Below the pieces are notes generated by a model. The model ran no database searches and had not been told where the DNA came from. It worked only from the letters and a program-made list of their open reading frames with translations. From contig JACQMB010000145.1 in assembly GCA_016203765.1 (NCBI GenBank), forward strand, positions 62,001 to 126,000: 64,000 bases of DNA, written 5' to 3'. This document shows, piece by piece, positions 45,015-53,856 of this stretch. Both the position numbers and the translations under genes were made by a program. Every line of letters starts with the position of its first letter. Position 1 is the first letter of the stretch. The stretch comes from Deltaproteobacteria bacterium. GTDB lineage: Bacteria; UBA10199; SPLOWO2-01-44-7.

Positions 45015-45060
45015 GGGGACACAATATCTATTTTTCGATGGAATTGTGTATTGTGTCCCC
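45015..45060. repeat. REP-like inverted repeat, element C2
   Basis: A variant of the same family: perfect 12-bp arms GGGGACACAATA (45015-45026) and TATTGTGTCCCC (45049-45060). It forms the last codons of the 146-residue gene that ends at 45028, so that protein's tail was likely created by the element's insertion. Confidence 0.8.
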
Positions 45061-45468
45061 GGATTTCCTCTTTATACTGTTTTTATATTTTTTAATGGCT
45101 TGAGTAAAAGCATCGGATGAGAAGCCTGGATAATTTAACCTGTTATTTGGATGTGGGATGATTTCCCCAGGTGCCCACGGTCTAGCATCTAATAGCTGCG
45201 CAATATTTTTAATCGATAGGGAAACGTTTTTTCTGCTCTTCAATTTTTTTGTCAGTTCGAACCGCCCATCGATTCCCCTAATCCATCCACCTTTAACCAA
45301 CCTGCATAGCCCGCTTTCGAATTCCTCCCGGGTGAAAATGGCATGATTAATGGCGTCCCCTGCGGCAATGATTTGCCAAAACTCAGCGGGCCCTTCCATG
45401 GCGGCAGTTCCAATGGCAACAAGTAGCCACGCATCAGACCATCGGTATCTGATTTGATCATTGTTCAT
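45028..45468 (-). CDS. Hypothetical protein with winged-helix-like N-terminus
   Basis: A 146-residue cytoplasmic protein. Residues about 14-75 (AWLLVAIGTA, then FTREEFESGLCRLVKGGWIR and DGRFELT) look like a winged-helix fold. The last dozen residues, KSGDTIHNSIEK, are encoded inside REP-like element C2 and are probably not original. No function known. Confidence 0.5.
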   Translation of the reverse strand: MNNDQIRYRWSDAWLLVAIGTAAMEGPAEFWQIIAAGDAINHAIFTREEFESGLCRLVKGGWIRGIDGRFELTKKLKSRKNVSLSIKNIAQLLDARPWAPGEIIPHPNNRLNYPGFSSDAFTQAIKKYKNSIKRKSGDTIHNSIEK

Positions 45469-45508
45469 AGTACCCGTAGTCGCTTATGACCATGTCATCA
45501 AAATTGGG

Positions 45509-45796
45509 TCAGAAGTCCAACTTGACCCCTTTTCTTTTTCTTATCTTAATTATTGGCAATCCCATATAAGATTTGGGCAAAATGACTTTGCCTCCACCTT
45601 TTCTTAAGGTTACTACAACACTAGGAACTTCTCCGATTCCATATCTGTCAACAACAACATTAACAACTTTTTTAAAACTAAATTCACTCAAAAAAGATTT
45701 TTGGATGTTCTTAAATAAAGCTTTATCTCCAAGAGAGTGACAAAGGTAATCAGTTTTTTCCTCATCGCTCAGTTTTTTAAATTTCTCAAAGTTCAT
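45509..45796 (-). CDS. Probable immunity protein for the RHS toxin tip
   Basis: A 95-residue protein starting one base after the RHS gene stop (TGA, A, ATG), the tight spacing expected of a toxin-immunity pair. It is acidic at the N-terminus (NFEKFKKLSDEEKTDYLCHS) and basic at the C-terminus, AT-rich, and lacks a signal peptide, so it would act inside the cell. I recognise no family. The role is inferred from position only. Confidence 0.55.
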   Translation of the reverse strand: MNFEKFKKLSDEEKTDYLCHSLGDKALFKNIQKSFLSEFSFKKVVNVVVDRYGIGEVPSVVVTLRKGGGKVILPKSYMGLPIIKIRKRKGVKLDF

Positions 45797-45797
45797 T

Positions 45798-48700
45798 TCA
45801 ATTAACTATAAAAATTTCATCAGTTTTAATTGGCCCCTCTACTTTAAACTGTGGAATTCCCTTTGGGCCCATATTTGTTTTGCCAGCAGGTTTTACCCGA
45901 ACAGATGGTTTTACTTCAATCAATTCTCCCCCCTTTTCAAAGTATTTTCTAATTTTTGGATCCTTCTGAAGGTTCTTGTTATAAATTGTTTTAATAATAT
46001 CATCAGGTTTGCTTAAATCAACCTTCCTAAGATCATCAAACTTTCCTACTGTCGGCCAATTCTTCTTAGGTAGTCCTCCTTCCTTTATTATTTTCTCATA
46101 TGCACCTTTAGGAATAATTTTCCCATAGGCTTTGGTAACATCACTCCCCTTATCCACCGCTTTGATAAGTTTGGCGCCCTTGTTGACAAATTTCCCACCA
46201 GTGGCCACCCAGCCGGCGAAGGGGATGGCGGCGCCGGCGGAGAGGGCGGCATTTGTATAATCGCCCCTGGCAGTGTAAATGCCGGCATTAAGTAAATCCA
46301 GAGGCTCGCCAATGCCGGGGATGAGGCCACCCACATCAAGTACAAATTGGCCAACATCTAGAAGGGTCTCAACGAGTTCGTTTTTCTTCCCCTTCTCTGT
46401 TCCAAAGGAATCAATCCAATTCAACGGGTCGTTGGTAGCATACGCATACACATTGGGTCCATCGATCATGCCTAAGGGGTCCTTGGAGGTAAATTGGCCG
46501 AGGGTGGGGGAGTAGTAGCGGTTTTTGTAATAGTAGAGTCCTGTTTCAGCGTCGAAGTATTGGCCGGTGTAGGTGAGGGGGTTGGAGATGGGGGCGATGG
46601 GGGCCAGGTCGGAGGCCTTGGCGGCGGCGGTGCGGAGTTTTGGTTGCGGCTCCGGTCCCCGCGCGGTCAGCGCGCCGTATTCGCCATACTCGTAGCGCTG
46701 GGCCATCCGGCCGTGTTCATCGCTCAAGCCGGTGATGGAGCCGAGGCGGTCGCGGTGATAATAAAAAAGCCGCCCGCCCGACTTTAACGCCACCGGTTCA
46801 TCGAGGGATTTGCCGTGGATGTAGACGTTGCCGAGCTGGCCGTTTTCGTATTCTTCGATGAGGTTCCAGTTGTCATAGACAAACTCGATGGAACGGATGT
46901 AGGGACCCGCGTCGGCGGCCTCATTCGAAACGGCTGTCTCGTTCGCTGCCACCGGCCCCATCCTTACGTTCTCAAAGAAGACCTGTTTTTTGACTCTCCG
47001 GTTGTGGGCGTCGTAGGTGTATTTGGCAACGAGCTTGCCGGTGGCCTTGTCCTTGACCTGGGTTAAGCGATTGAAGGGGTCATATTCGAAAAGGTATTGA
47101 GTGTTGAGGGAGGTAAGATTACCGCGTTCGTCGTAGGCTAGGGGATCGCCGTTGAAGGAGGCGTATTGAAACCCCGCGCCGGAGGCGATGTTTGTGACTT
47201 CTTCTTTCTTCTTGCCGTCTTTCTCAATAATGCTTCGCCACTGGCCCTCGGCGGCGTAGGTGTATTCGCGTTTGGTTGCGGCCAGCGACCAGGCCTGATC
47301 CCATGAATTTTTGTTCCCTCTGGGACCTTCGGTCTTCCCTACTTTTTCCAGTTGATCCAAATTATTGTAGCCAAAGACCTCCCAGGTCTTTTGTTTGACG
47401 TCTTCTTTTAAAATCACCCTCCCTTTGAGATCGTAGGCGTAGGCCAGTTTGGAGAGAATATTCTTTTCTTTTTGGTAGTTTTCCTCCACCAGTTGCATCA
47501 GCGAATCGTAATTCAAGTTTTTGGTAATGCCGTTGCCCAGTGTTTCTTTTTGGGTAAATCCCAACAGGGCGTATTGATACTGGCTGACACTTTGGCCGTT
47601 CACCTGGATATTTTCCAGCCAGCCCGCGGGATCAAAACTCTGCGTTACTTCTTCGCCCGAAGGATAGAAGAGGGCGGTCTTTTGGCCCCGAATGTCGAAA
47701 CGTTTTTTTAAGGTGCGGCCGGCTAAAGTTTCTTGAACAAGATTGCCAAGATTGTCATAGCCAAATTGGGAGGTGATATCATCGGTGGGATCGGCGGGGT
47801 CGTTCAAATCAGTGCCGGCCGTCAGCCGGCCCAAGGGATCGTAGCCGTAAGTTTGCTTGTAGGCGCCGCTGGCCCTTTCAATCAAACGATTGAGGGCGTC
47901 ATAGGTATAGTCATACTTCGTTTGGCCCGCGGTCAGCGAGGTAAGGTTGCCCGCCGCGTCGTAGGCGTATTCCCTGCGCACGCCGTCGGCTCCCACTTCG
48001 GTTTTTTTGCGCCCCTGGCTGTCATAAGTGTATTGGACTTTATTGCCCTGACCATCGAGGAAGGCCTCCAAGACTTCATTATTCCACAAAAGTTTTCGCT
48101 CCCTTGTCCCTTGCGCCTCTTTGAGCAAGCGTCCGATCCCGTCATAATAATAGAGCGTCTCCTGGTTTAAGGGATCGATCTCTTTAATGAGCTGGCCCAG
48201 GCTGTTATAGATTTTTTGGTAACTCGCCCCCTTGGCATCGGTTTGGGAGACAATCTGGCCCAGGGCGTCATATTGATAGCGCTCCGATAGGGAATGTAAC
48301 CCCTTGGCGATCTTTCGCTCCGTGATCAGCCCTCTGGAATCGTAGCTTAATTGAATCGCGTTGCCCGAGGCGTCTTCAATGGCGGCGACTTCGCCGAAGG
48401 AATTATAGCCAAACTTTTGCGCCAGCCCCAGCGGGTCACGGATTTCCTTCAGCAGGGGACCCGCGTAGACAAATTCCTTTTTCACCCAATCTTGCGTCCC
48501 TTCCGCCGAGCCGACCAGCCTCTCTTCCTCGGAGACTTTGCGCCCCAGGGCGTCATAGGCAAACCGGACTTCCTTTAAGATGGCGGCCTTGGCGTCTTTA
48601 AACTGATAACCGGCGATCTCCCCCAGCCCGGTGTAGTCAATCTCCAAATGACTGCCCAACGGATCAATAAACTTGGCAACGCGCGAGAGCGAATCCCTTT

Positions 48701-51700
48701 GGTATTCCTTCCGGTTTCCCTTGGCATCGCTCTCGGCAATCAAAAAACCGTCCGCGTCGTATTCGAGCTTTCTCTGCGTCTCGCCTCCGGCCTTCTCCTC
48801 CGTCACCCGGTTGAAGGGGTCGTAGACGAATTCCCTCGCGGTCCCGTCGATCCCTTTAATCCGCGTCAGGTTTTCATTGAGATCGTAGGCGTATTCCTCC
48901 GCCACCCACTTCTCTCTGTTGACCTGGAGTTCCTTCTTAATGAGATTGTCTAAAACGTCGTAGTTGTAGCGCTCTCTTAATTGATAACCGAGGTCGGCCG
49001 CGTTTAAGGCCCCCGCCACGTCGCGAGTAACTTCCATCAAGTTATCATTGGCATCGTAGCGATAATAGGTCTTGTTCTTTAACGCGTCCTCCTTTTGCGC
49101 CACCAGATTGTCGGCGCTGACCCAGTAGCGGGTCTGGTTCCCCATAGGGTCCGTCACCGCCTGAATGTTGCCCCGCAAATCGTAGGCCAAACGCAGGGCG
49201 CGGCTCGCCTCCCCGGCGGTCTCCGTCAGACTGACCAAATCGGCCCCCTGATAACCGTAGCGCCTTGCCTTTTGACCCTCGCTCTCCGCTATCAACTGGC
49301 CGTGTTCGTTATATTCAAACACCGTAACCAAATCCCCACGCCTGATCTCCTTGAGCAGGCCCGAAGGGGTGTAGGCGTATTCCTCGCGGCGCTTTTCGGC
49401 GCCCGAAATCATTTCCCGAAAGAGGGGCTTGTGCAATTCCTTGTCATAGCCATAACGCACCTGAATCGTTTTGCCGTCTTCCCCCTTGACCCGCTGTTCC
49501 ACCAGGTCCCGCCCCTCATAGCTAAACAGCTCTTCCTTCCCGCTGGGATAAATATGTTTAGTAACAAGCCCAACATTATTATATTCAAACTTTTCAGGCG
49601 AATTCTTCTCCGCCTGATGGCTCAAGCGCAAGCCTTGGGCGTTGTGCTCATAGGTATGTTGAACCCCTTTTCTGTCCCAAACCGTCGTCCGGCTTAACGC
49701 CGTGTTGACCGTCGGCTTCGAAGCCTTCAACGCCTGGTACTCCACGCGCATCTGAAGGCTCTCTTTCCCGCCGAACAACTGCGCCGTGATCTTGTCCTTC
49801 TCCAATCCCTCGGCCCCGTAGACATTCTTTAAATAGACCTGGCCTTTAGGGTCCATGATCATGTTAAGATTGTGATTGAGCCTCGGCTCCAGCAGGCCGC
49901 CGCTATAGGCATAGCGGGTTGTTTTGCCTTGAGGAAATTCATCCGAAACCGGCGAGCGGACCGACACAAGGTCTTTTTGAACGTCATGGGTATAAACCAC
50001 TTCTCTTCCAAAAGAATCCGCCACCGAGGCCAGCAGACCCTCATCACTATAGCGGTACTCCACCGCCCGCCCCAGCGTGTCCACCACGCGCACCAAAACA
50101 ATCGCGCTCCCGCTCAGACCGTATTCAAATCGAAGCGCGTTTCCATGGGGGTCTTCAATCTTCGTCAGCCGCCCCTCGCTGTTGAAATAATGCCGACTCG
50201 CGTCGGCTTGTTTCAAAACATATCCCCCCTCCGTCTTGCCCAGCTCCGTGAAAAAACCGCGCGGCGAATTAAAACCCTGCCTCTTTTCGTTAAAACGATA
50301 CCAGTAGCGCAAACCTTCCGCGCTCTGATGGACCACATCTTTGTTGGAAGGATTTAAGATCAGCTTCTCGTCGTAATTGTGCGTCCAGTTGTAGCCCAGC
50401 GGCCCCATCCGCTCCCATTGATTCCGGTAATAACGCTTCAACTCATAGTCGAGGCCCCGGCCTCTCAATTTTAAGTCGGCCGCCTCCAACGCGTACTCCC
50501 CGCTGTACAAAATAACAGGGTCCAAAGGCGAATCGCTGTCGGCTTGAGGTGATTCATCAGTGGCCCCGGTCTGATCCTCCTTCGAGGCTACTTTTACTTC
50601 TTCATACCCGCAGGCCTCTTCGTCCCCCTCCGCGCAGGCCTGGGATTTTTCCTCCCCTTCCTGCTCCGGCGTTTCGTAACCCTCCTCCGGAGCCTTCCCC
50701 AAGGCCACGATCTGCTCGTCCATTTGGACTTTGAAATCGCTCAAGCCGCCCATGATCTCATCCAATTTCTCCTTGGCCTTCGACGGGTCCATTTTTTCAG
50801 AGAGGCCTTCCGCCATTTTAGCCAGCTCTTCCAGCTTGGCCTTCTGTTCGGGGGTCAATCCCTTCGCCCCATGCCCCCCGAATATCCCGCGCCCAGCAAA
50901 ATCCCCGCCGATCATCATAAACGACCGAGGCTTCTTTTCCAATTGCCAGATCAAATGCTTGATTAAATTGATTCCCGACTTGACCTCTTCGATGTCGATC
51001 CAAATGCAACACTTCACAGACCTCCTAAAGTGCTCGTGCGCCGCTACCGCCCATATCCCCGCCATCGCGGGAGAGGGTATCTCGATGTCCGGAATGCCTA
51101 GCGTCGGCACTCCCTTCAGCTTGTGAAACTGATGTCCCAGATAATCCCCCGCCGACAAATTAAAAGGATTGGGCAGCTTTGACCCCTCCAGCATATCCTT
51201 CAAATTCGCCTCAATCGCCGCCAAATCGATATTCTTAACCGAATCCATCTTGTCCTTGATCGACTCCATCGTATCCGCCGCCCCTTGGGTCAGATCATTC
51301 AGCTTCTGTTCAAAATTCGCCCCCAGCATGTCAAACATCTCTTTATCAATAAAATCCTTCATCCCATCCTTCGTCGCCAGGCCCATTTTTTCGGATAACT
51401 GGTTTTGAAGCGGCCCCACAAAACCGGCCGGATCGTCCGTCATGTTTCCGCCAAAAGTCCCCCTCGTCCATTCATGAAACGTCTTGTCAACCATTTCCCC
51501 CAAGCCATTTGTTGCCTGGTCGGTCACCGAGCTGATCATCTGCTGAACCTTCGCCGCCCCGTCCCCGGCAATATCCGCCCCCTTTAACACGTTATTGCGC
51601 ATGAACTGATCCACCATCCCGGGAAATTGGATCTGCATCTGATTCTTGAATTCCTGCTTTAAAAATTCCCGGTATTCGCCGCTCCCCTCCCAGGGTTGGG

Positions 51701-52043
51701 ACACTCGCATCGGCATGTTAACATCTCCGGGAGTATGCTCGCCTAGCGGCTTGGTTGGAACGTAACGGTCCCCATATTTCGCCACCCACTTCTCCCTGGC
51801 CTGCACCGCCCAGGACCTCATCTGGTCCGTCACCGCCGGCTGACTTAAAAATTTGTTCGCCTCGCCGCGGGCATACTTTCTCAGTTTCCCCATATCCATT
51901 GCCGTCTGATAATTAAACGAACGCAGGGATTGAATGCTTTCATTGATATCCTGGCTTTGGATGGATGAGACGAACGGCGCGGAGAGAAAGATGACGGCGG
52001 TGAGAATGACAACCCTCAATGACATTGTTGCTTTATTCCACAT
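45798..52043 (-). CDS. RHS-repeat polymorphic toxin-like protein
   Basis: A 2081-residue exported protein. A signal peptide (about 1-30) is followed by a ~470-residue uncharacterised region with coiled-coil-like helices. The start of the RHS part is DUF6531-like (PVILYSGEYALEAADLKLRG), followed by dozens of YD/RHS repeats (YxYDxxGRL type) up to about residue 1800. The conserved RHS core closes with YFDAETGLYYYKNRYYSP, then GQFTSKDPLG. Downstream are a pre-toxin GLIPGIGEPLDLLNAG segment and a last ~120 residues with no recognised family and higher AT content. The ATG at 52043 has an AGGAGG site five bases upstream. Confidence 0.9.
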   Translation of the reverse strand: MWNKATMSLRVVILTAVIFLSAPFVSSIQSQDINESIQSLRSFNYQTAMDMGKLRKYARGEANKFLSQPAVTDQMRSWAVQAREKWVAKYGDRYVPTKPLGEHTPGDVNMPMRVSQPWEGSGEYREFLKQEFKNQMQIQFPGMVDQFMRNNVLKGADIAGDGAAKVQQMISSVTDQATNGLGEMVDKTFHEWTRGTFGGNMTDDPAGFVGPLQNQLSEKMGLATKDGMKDFIDKEMFDMLGANFEQKLNDLTQGAADTMESIKDKMDSVKNIDLAAIEANLKDMLEGSKLPNPFNLSAGDYLGHQFHKLKGVPTLGIPDIEIPSPAMAGIWAVAAHEHFRRSVKCCIWIDIEEVKSGINLIKHLIWQLEKKPRSFMMIGGDFAGRGIFGGHGAKGLTPEQKAKLEELAKMAEGLSEKMDPSKAKEKLDEIMGGLSDFKVQMDEQIVALGKAPEEGYETPEQEGEEKSQACAEGDEEACGYEEVKVASKEDQTGATDESPQADSDSPLDPVILYSGEYALEAADLKLRGRGLDYELKRYYRNQWERMGPLGYNWTHNYDEKLILNPSNKDVVHQSAEGLRYWYRFNEKRQGFNSPRGFFTELGKTEGGYVLKQADASRHYFNSEGRLTKIEDPHGNALRFEYGLSGSAIVLVRVVDTLGRAVEYRYSDEGLLASVADSFGREVVYTHDVQKDLVSVRSPVSDEFPQGKTTRYAYSGGLLEPRLNHNLNMIMDPKGQVYLKNVYGAEGLEKDKITAQLFGGKESLQMRVEYQALKASKPTVNTALSRTTVWDRKGVQHTYEHNAQGLRLSHQAEKNSPEKFEYNNVGLVTKHIYPSGKEELFSYEGRDLVEQRVKGEDGKTIQVRYGYDKELHKPLFREMISGAEKRREEYAYTPSGLLKEIRRGDLVTVFEYNEHGQLIAESEGQKARRYGYQGADLVSLTETAGEASRALRLAYDLRGNIQAVTDPMGNQTRYWVSADNLVAQKEDALKNKTYYRYDANDNLMEVTRDVAGALNAADLGYQLRERYNYDVLDNLIKKELQVNREKWVAEEYAYDLNENLTRIKGIDGTAREFVYDPFNRVTEEKAGGETQRKLEYDADGFLIAESDAKGNRKEYQRDSLSRVAKFIDPLGSHLEIDYTGLGEIAGYQFKDAKAAILKEVRFAYDALGRKVSEEERLVGSAEGTQDWVKKEFVYAGPLLKEIRDPLGLAQKFGYNSFGEVAAIEDASGNAIQLSYDSRGLITERKIAKGLHSLSERYQYDALGQIVSQTDAKGASYQKIYNSLGQLIKEIDPLNQETLYYYDGIGRLLKEAQGTRERKLLWNNEVLEAFLDGQGNKVQYTYDSQGRKKTEVGADGVRREYAYDAAGNLTSLTAGQTKYDYTYDALNRLIERASGAYKQTYGYDPLGRLTAGTDLNDPADPTDDITSQFGYDNLGNLVQETLAGRTLKKRFDIRGQKTALFYPSGEEVTQSFDPAGWLENIQVNGQSVSQYQYALLGFTQKETLGNGITKNLNYDSLMQLVEENYQKEKNILSKLAYAYDLKGRVILKEDVKQKTWEVFGYNNLDQLEKVGKTEGPRGNKNSWDQAWSLAATKREYTYAAEGQWRSIIEKDGKKKEEVTNIASGAGFQYASFNGDPLAYDERGNLTSLNTQYLFEYDPFNRLTQVKDKATGKLVAKYTYDAHNRRVKKQVFFENVRMGPVAANETAVSNEAADAGPYIRSIEFVYDNWNLIEEYENGQLGNVYIHGKSLDEPVALKSGGRLFYYHRDRLGSITGLSDEHGRMAQRYEYGEYGALTARGPEPQPKLRTAAAKASDLAPIAPISNPLTYTGQYFDAETGLYYYKNRYYSPTLGQFTSKDPLGMIDGPNVYAYATNDPLNWIDSFGTEKGKKNELVETLLDVGQFVLDVGGLIPGIGEPLDLLNAGIYTARGDYTNAALSAGAAIPFAGWVATGGKFVNKGAKLIKAVDKGSDVTKAYGKIIPKGAYEKIIKEGGLPKKNWPTVGKFDDLRKVDLSKPDDIIKTIYNKNLQKDPKIRKYFEKGGELIEVKPSVRVKPAGKTNMGPKGIPQFKVEGPIKTDEIFIVN

Positions 52044-52105
52044 ATTGACCTCCTGATCAAGTTCCAAGGCCGTTATTTTTATTCTTGGCGGAACTTGATG
52101 AAAAG

Positions 52106-52132
52106 TTGCTTTATTGCACGAAAGTAAAGCAA
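52106..52132. promoter_or_regulatory. Perfect 8-bp inverted repeat upstream of the RHS gene
   Basis: TTGCTTTA (52106-52113) and TAAAGCAA (52125-52132), 11 bases apart, lie about 63 bases upstream of the RHS start. The site could be an operator or an RNA stem. No other copy was seen. Confidence 0.4.
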
Positions 52133-52296
52133 AATTCGTGCCAGAAAATAGCAATATATTTTTTATTATAAATCATATAGATAGAAAATGCGTTTGACGT
52201 TGAATCGTGGTAATGTGTCTTTGGTTGGGACACAGTGTGCTAAAAGTAGGACACTTTTTGCATGAGGCGCCCTCTTGGGCAGGTTATTATAAGTAA
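52133..52296. other. AT-rich divergent intergenic region
   Basis: The 331 bases between the RHS start (52043) and the next plus-strand gene (52375) hold no convincing gene. They contain the 8-bp inverted repeat above, an AT-rich run at 52158-52193 (likely minus-strand promoter), short stems such as AAAAGT/ACTTTT (52242-52258), and the plus-strand promoter at 52297. Confidence 0.5.
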
Positions 52297-52324
52297 TTGA
52301 CAGTTTTAGGCTTTTTTTAATAAT
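52297..52324 (+). promoter_or_regulatory. Sigma-70-type promoter of the Tad locus
   Basis: TTGACA (52297-52302) and AATAAT (52319-52324) are separated by 16 bases, 50 bases ahead of the first gene of the plus-strand pilus region. It is the best consensus match seen in this end of the window. Confidence 0.55.
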
Positions 52325-52374
52325 CTGAGGCGCACGGCGGTTGGCATTTGGTTTGCAGTTGCAAGAGAAGGTAC

Positions 52375-53127
52375 ATGGGGACAAAGAAAAAAACAGTAAT
52401 AGCCCTGACCGCCCTCCTTTTTTTGGCCCCCGCCTGGGCCGGCGAGAAAGAATCAAAAAAGAAAAGCGAAATTTGGCTTTCCAATCCCGACCAGTATGTC
52501 TTCGACAAAATCGAGTTTCAGGAATCTTTTTTCATGCCGAAGACCGACCTGGTCGCAGGGCCGCAGACGGTCTACGGCTGGTTTGACCGTCTCACGCACC
52601 ATTTCAGCTATGAGCAGGGAAACAATGTCCTGCTCCATTTCGAAGGAAAACATTATTCCAAAAAGTCGGGGGGTGTTTTGCCCAATTACGCGGTCCAGCT
52701 GAACATAGAAATTCCCCGGGGCCGCTTTAAGTCATGGGAGCGGATTGAGGCAAAGGATTTGAAGGGCTATCTCTCCTGGATACACCCCGATTTTCCCAAG
52801 GGGGATCTTTACATTCCGATCGCGGGGGGGTACGTTCAAATTCAGAAGGTCAAGGAGGGAAAACTTTACGGCCACCTGGATTTGAAATTCGGGCACGAAA
52901 AACTGAAAGAGCCGATTCACATTTATGGCGGGCGCATCCGGGCCGGACGGCTCACCCGCCAGCAATACGCCTCCCTGCAGGAGGGGATGACGGAATCTCT
53001 CTACAAGGAGGCGGAAGGACTGGAGGAGATGCCGGTGCCGAAAGATCTGTTGAAGCCGGCCCGGAAGCGTTCCCGGCGCGGAGGGCCCAAAAAAGAGGAA
53101 GAGGCCCGAGGCTCGACGGCTTGGTAA
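52375..53127 (+). CDS. Exported protein preceding the Tad locus, unrecognised
   Basis: A 250-residue exported protein. Residues 1-22 are a signal peptide (KKKTVIALTALLFLAPAWA). The rest is a beta-rich domain without Cys or recognised motif, ending in a basic tail (ARKRSRRGGPKK). It is the first gene after the promoter at 52297 and is 38 bases from the Flp pilin, so it may be part of the pilus system. The start at 52375 has an AGAAGG ribosome site. Confidence 0.55.
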   Translation: MGTKKKTVIALTALLFLAPAWAGEKESKKKSEIWLSNPDQYVFDKIEFQESFFMPKTDLVAGPQTVYGWFDRLTHHFSYEQGNNVLLHFEGKHYSKKSGGVLPNYAVQLNIEIPRGRFKSWERIEAKDLKGYLSWIHPDFPKGDLYIPIAGGYVQIQKVKEGKLYGHLDLKFGHEKLKEPIHIYGGRIRAGRLTRQQYASLQEGMTESLYKEAEGLEEMPVPKDLLKPARKRSRRGGPKKEEEARGSTAW

Positions 53128-53165
53128 TAAAGTTTTTTAAAAAACAAAATAAAGGAGGTGTTATT

Positions 53166-53369
53166 ATGAAGTTCAAAGGACTCAAAAGAGATCAGCGGGG
53201 TCAAACCGCCACCGAGTATATGCTGATTATCGCGGTGGTGGTGCTGGGAGCTGTCGCCGGAGCCTCGATATTAATTCCGGAGTTTCGGGATGGGGTGACG
53301 CAGCTCTCCGCAAAAATTAAGAATATTCTAACGAATACTTCTACCCCAACGGCTCCAATTAATCCGTAA
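53166..53369 (+). CDS. Flp-family major pilin
   Basis: A 67-residue class III (Flp) prepilin. The leader ends RDQRG before QTATEYMLIIAVVVLGAVAG, with the conserved Glu at position +5 and a following hydrophobic helix. A near-perfect AAAGGAGGTG ribosome site lies seven bases upstream, consistent with very high expression. It should be cleaved by a TadV-type peptidase, which is not in the window. It is the subunit of the Tad adhesion pilus. Confidence 0.9.
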   Translation: MKFKGLKRDQRGQTATEYMLIIAVVVLGAVAGASILIPEFRDGVTQLSAKIKNILTNTSTPTAPINP

Positions 53370-53397
53370 GCCTAAGGCGAAAAGGAGTTTTTAATAA

Positions 53398-53856
53398 GTG
53401 AGGGACGAAACGGGTCAGACAGTTACGGAGTTCATGCTGGTCCTCCCTTTTTTTCTGATGGTGGTTTTTACCGTCATGCTGTTGGCCTTCGCGGTGATCA
53501 AGGCAGAAATGGTCACGTATGCCACATTTTGGGGGGCACGGGTGGCAGAGGTGGGAGGGGGCCGCGCGGCGGAGGTGGACGACGACTACCAACAGGCCGC
53601 CCAGGAGGTATTGCCCGGTATCGCGATGAGCAAACAAAAACTCTTTGGGGTGGTTTATCGCATGAACGGCTCTTACCACTTCAACCCCATTTTGGGAAAG
53701 GCCGGCGGCGAAGACAGCCTCAATTCCCCGCTGGCCGACCTGAATAATTTGGAAACGTGGGTTCCGCTCCACCTTTTTCCGAAGTCCAGACCTTGCGTTA
53801 TTTTGGGAAATGACAACCCGATCGGCCATGATCCCTGCTACCCAAAAGAATTTTAA
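53398..53856 (+). CDS. TadE-like pseudopilin
   Basis: A 152-residue protein beginning GTG. Its N-terminus DETGQTVTEFMLVLPFFLMVVF is a class III leader with cleavage after Gly and Glu at +5. One membrane helix precedes a small periplasmic domain with paired Cys. TadE/TadF pseudopilins are processed by the same peptidase and are needed for Flp fibre assembly. Confidence 0.8.
   Translation: MRDETGQTVTEFMLVLPFFLMVVFTVMLLAFAVIKAEMVTYATFWGARVAEVGGGRAAEVDDDYQQAAQEVLPGIAMSKQKLFGVVYRMNGSYHFNPILGKAGGEDSLNSPLADLNNLETWVPLHLFPKSRPCVILGNDNPIGHDPCYPKEF

Noticed and set aside
42541..45500. Insertion sequence
   Set aside because: No transposase frame, terminal inverted repeats or target duplications; only REP-like hairpins and short remnants were found.
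45798..52043. Type VI secretion link (PAAR or VgrG) for the RHS protein
   Set aside because: The N-terminus is a signal peptide plus an unknown helical region, with no PAAR repeats, and no T6SS gene lies nearby.
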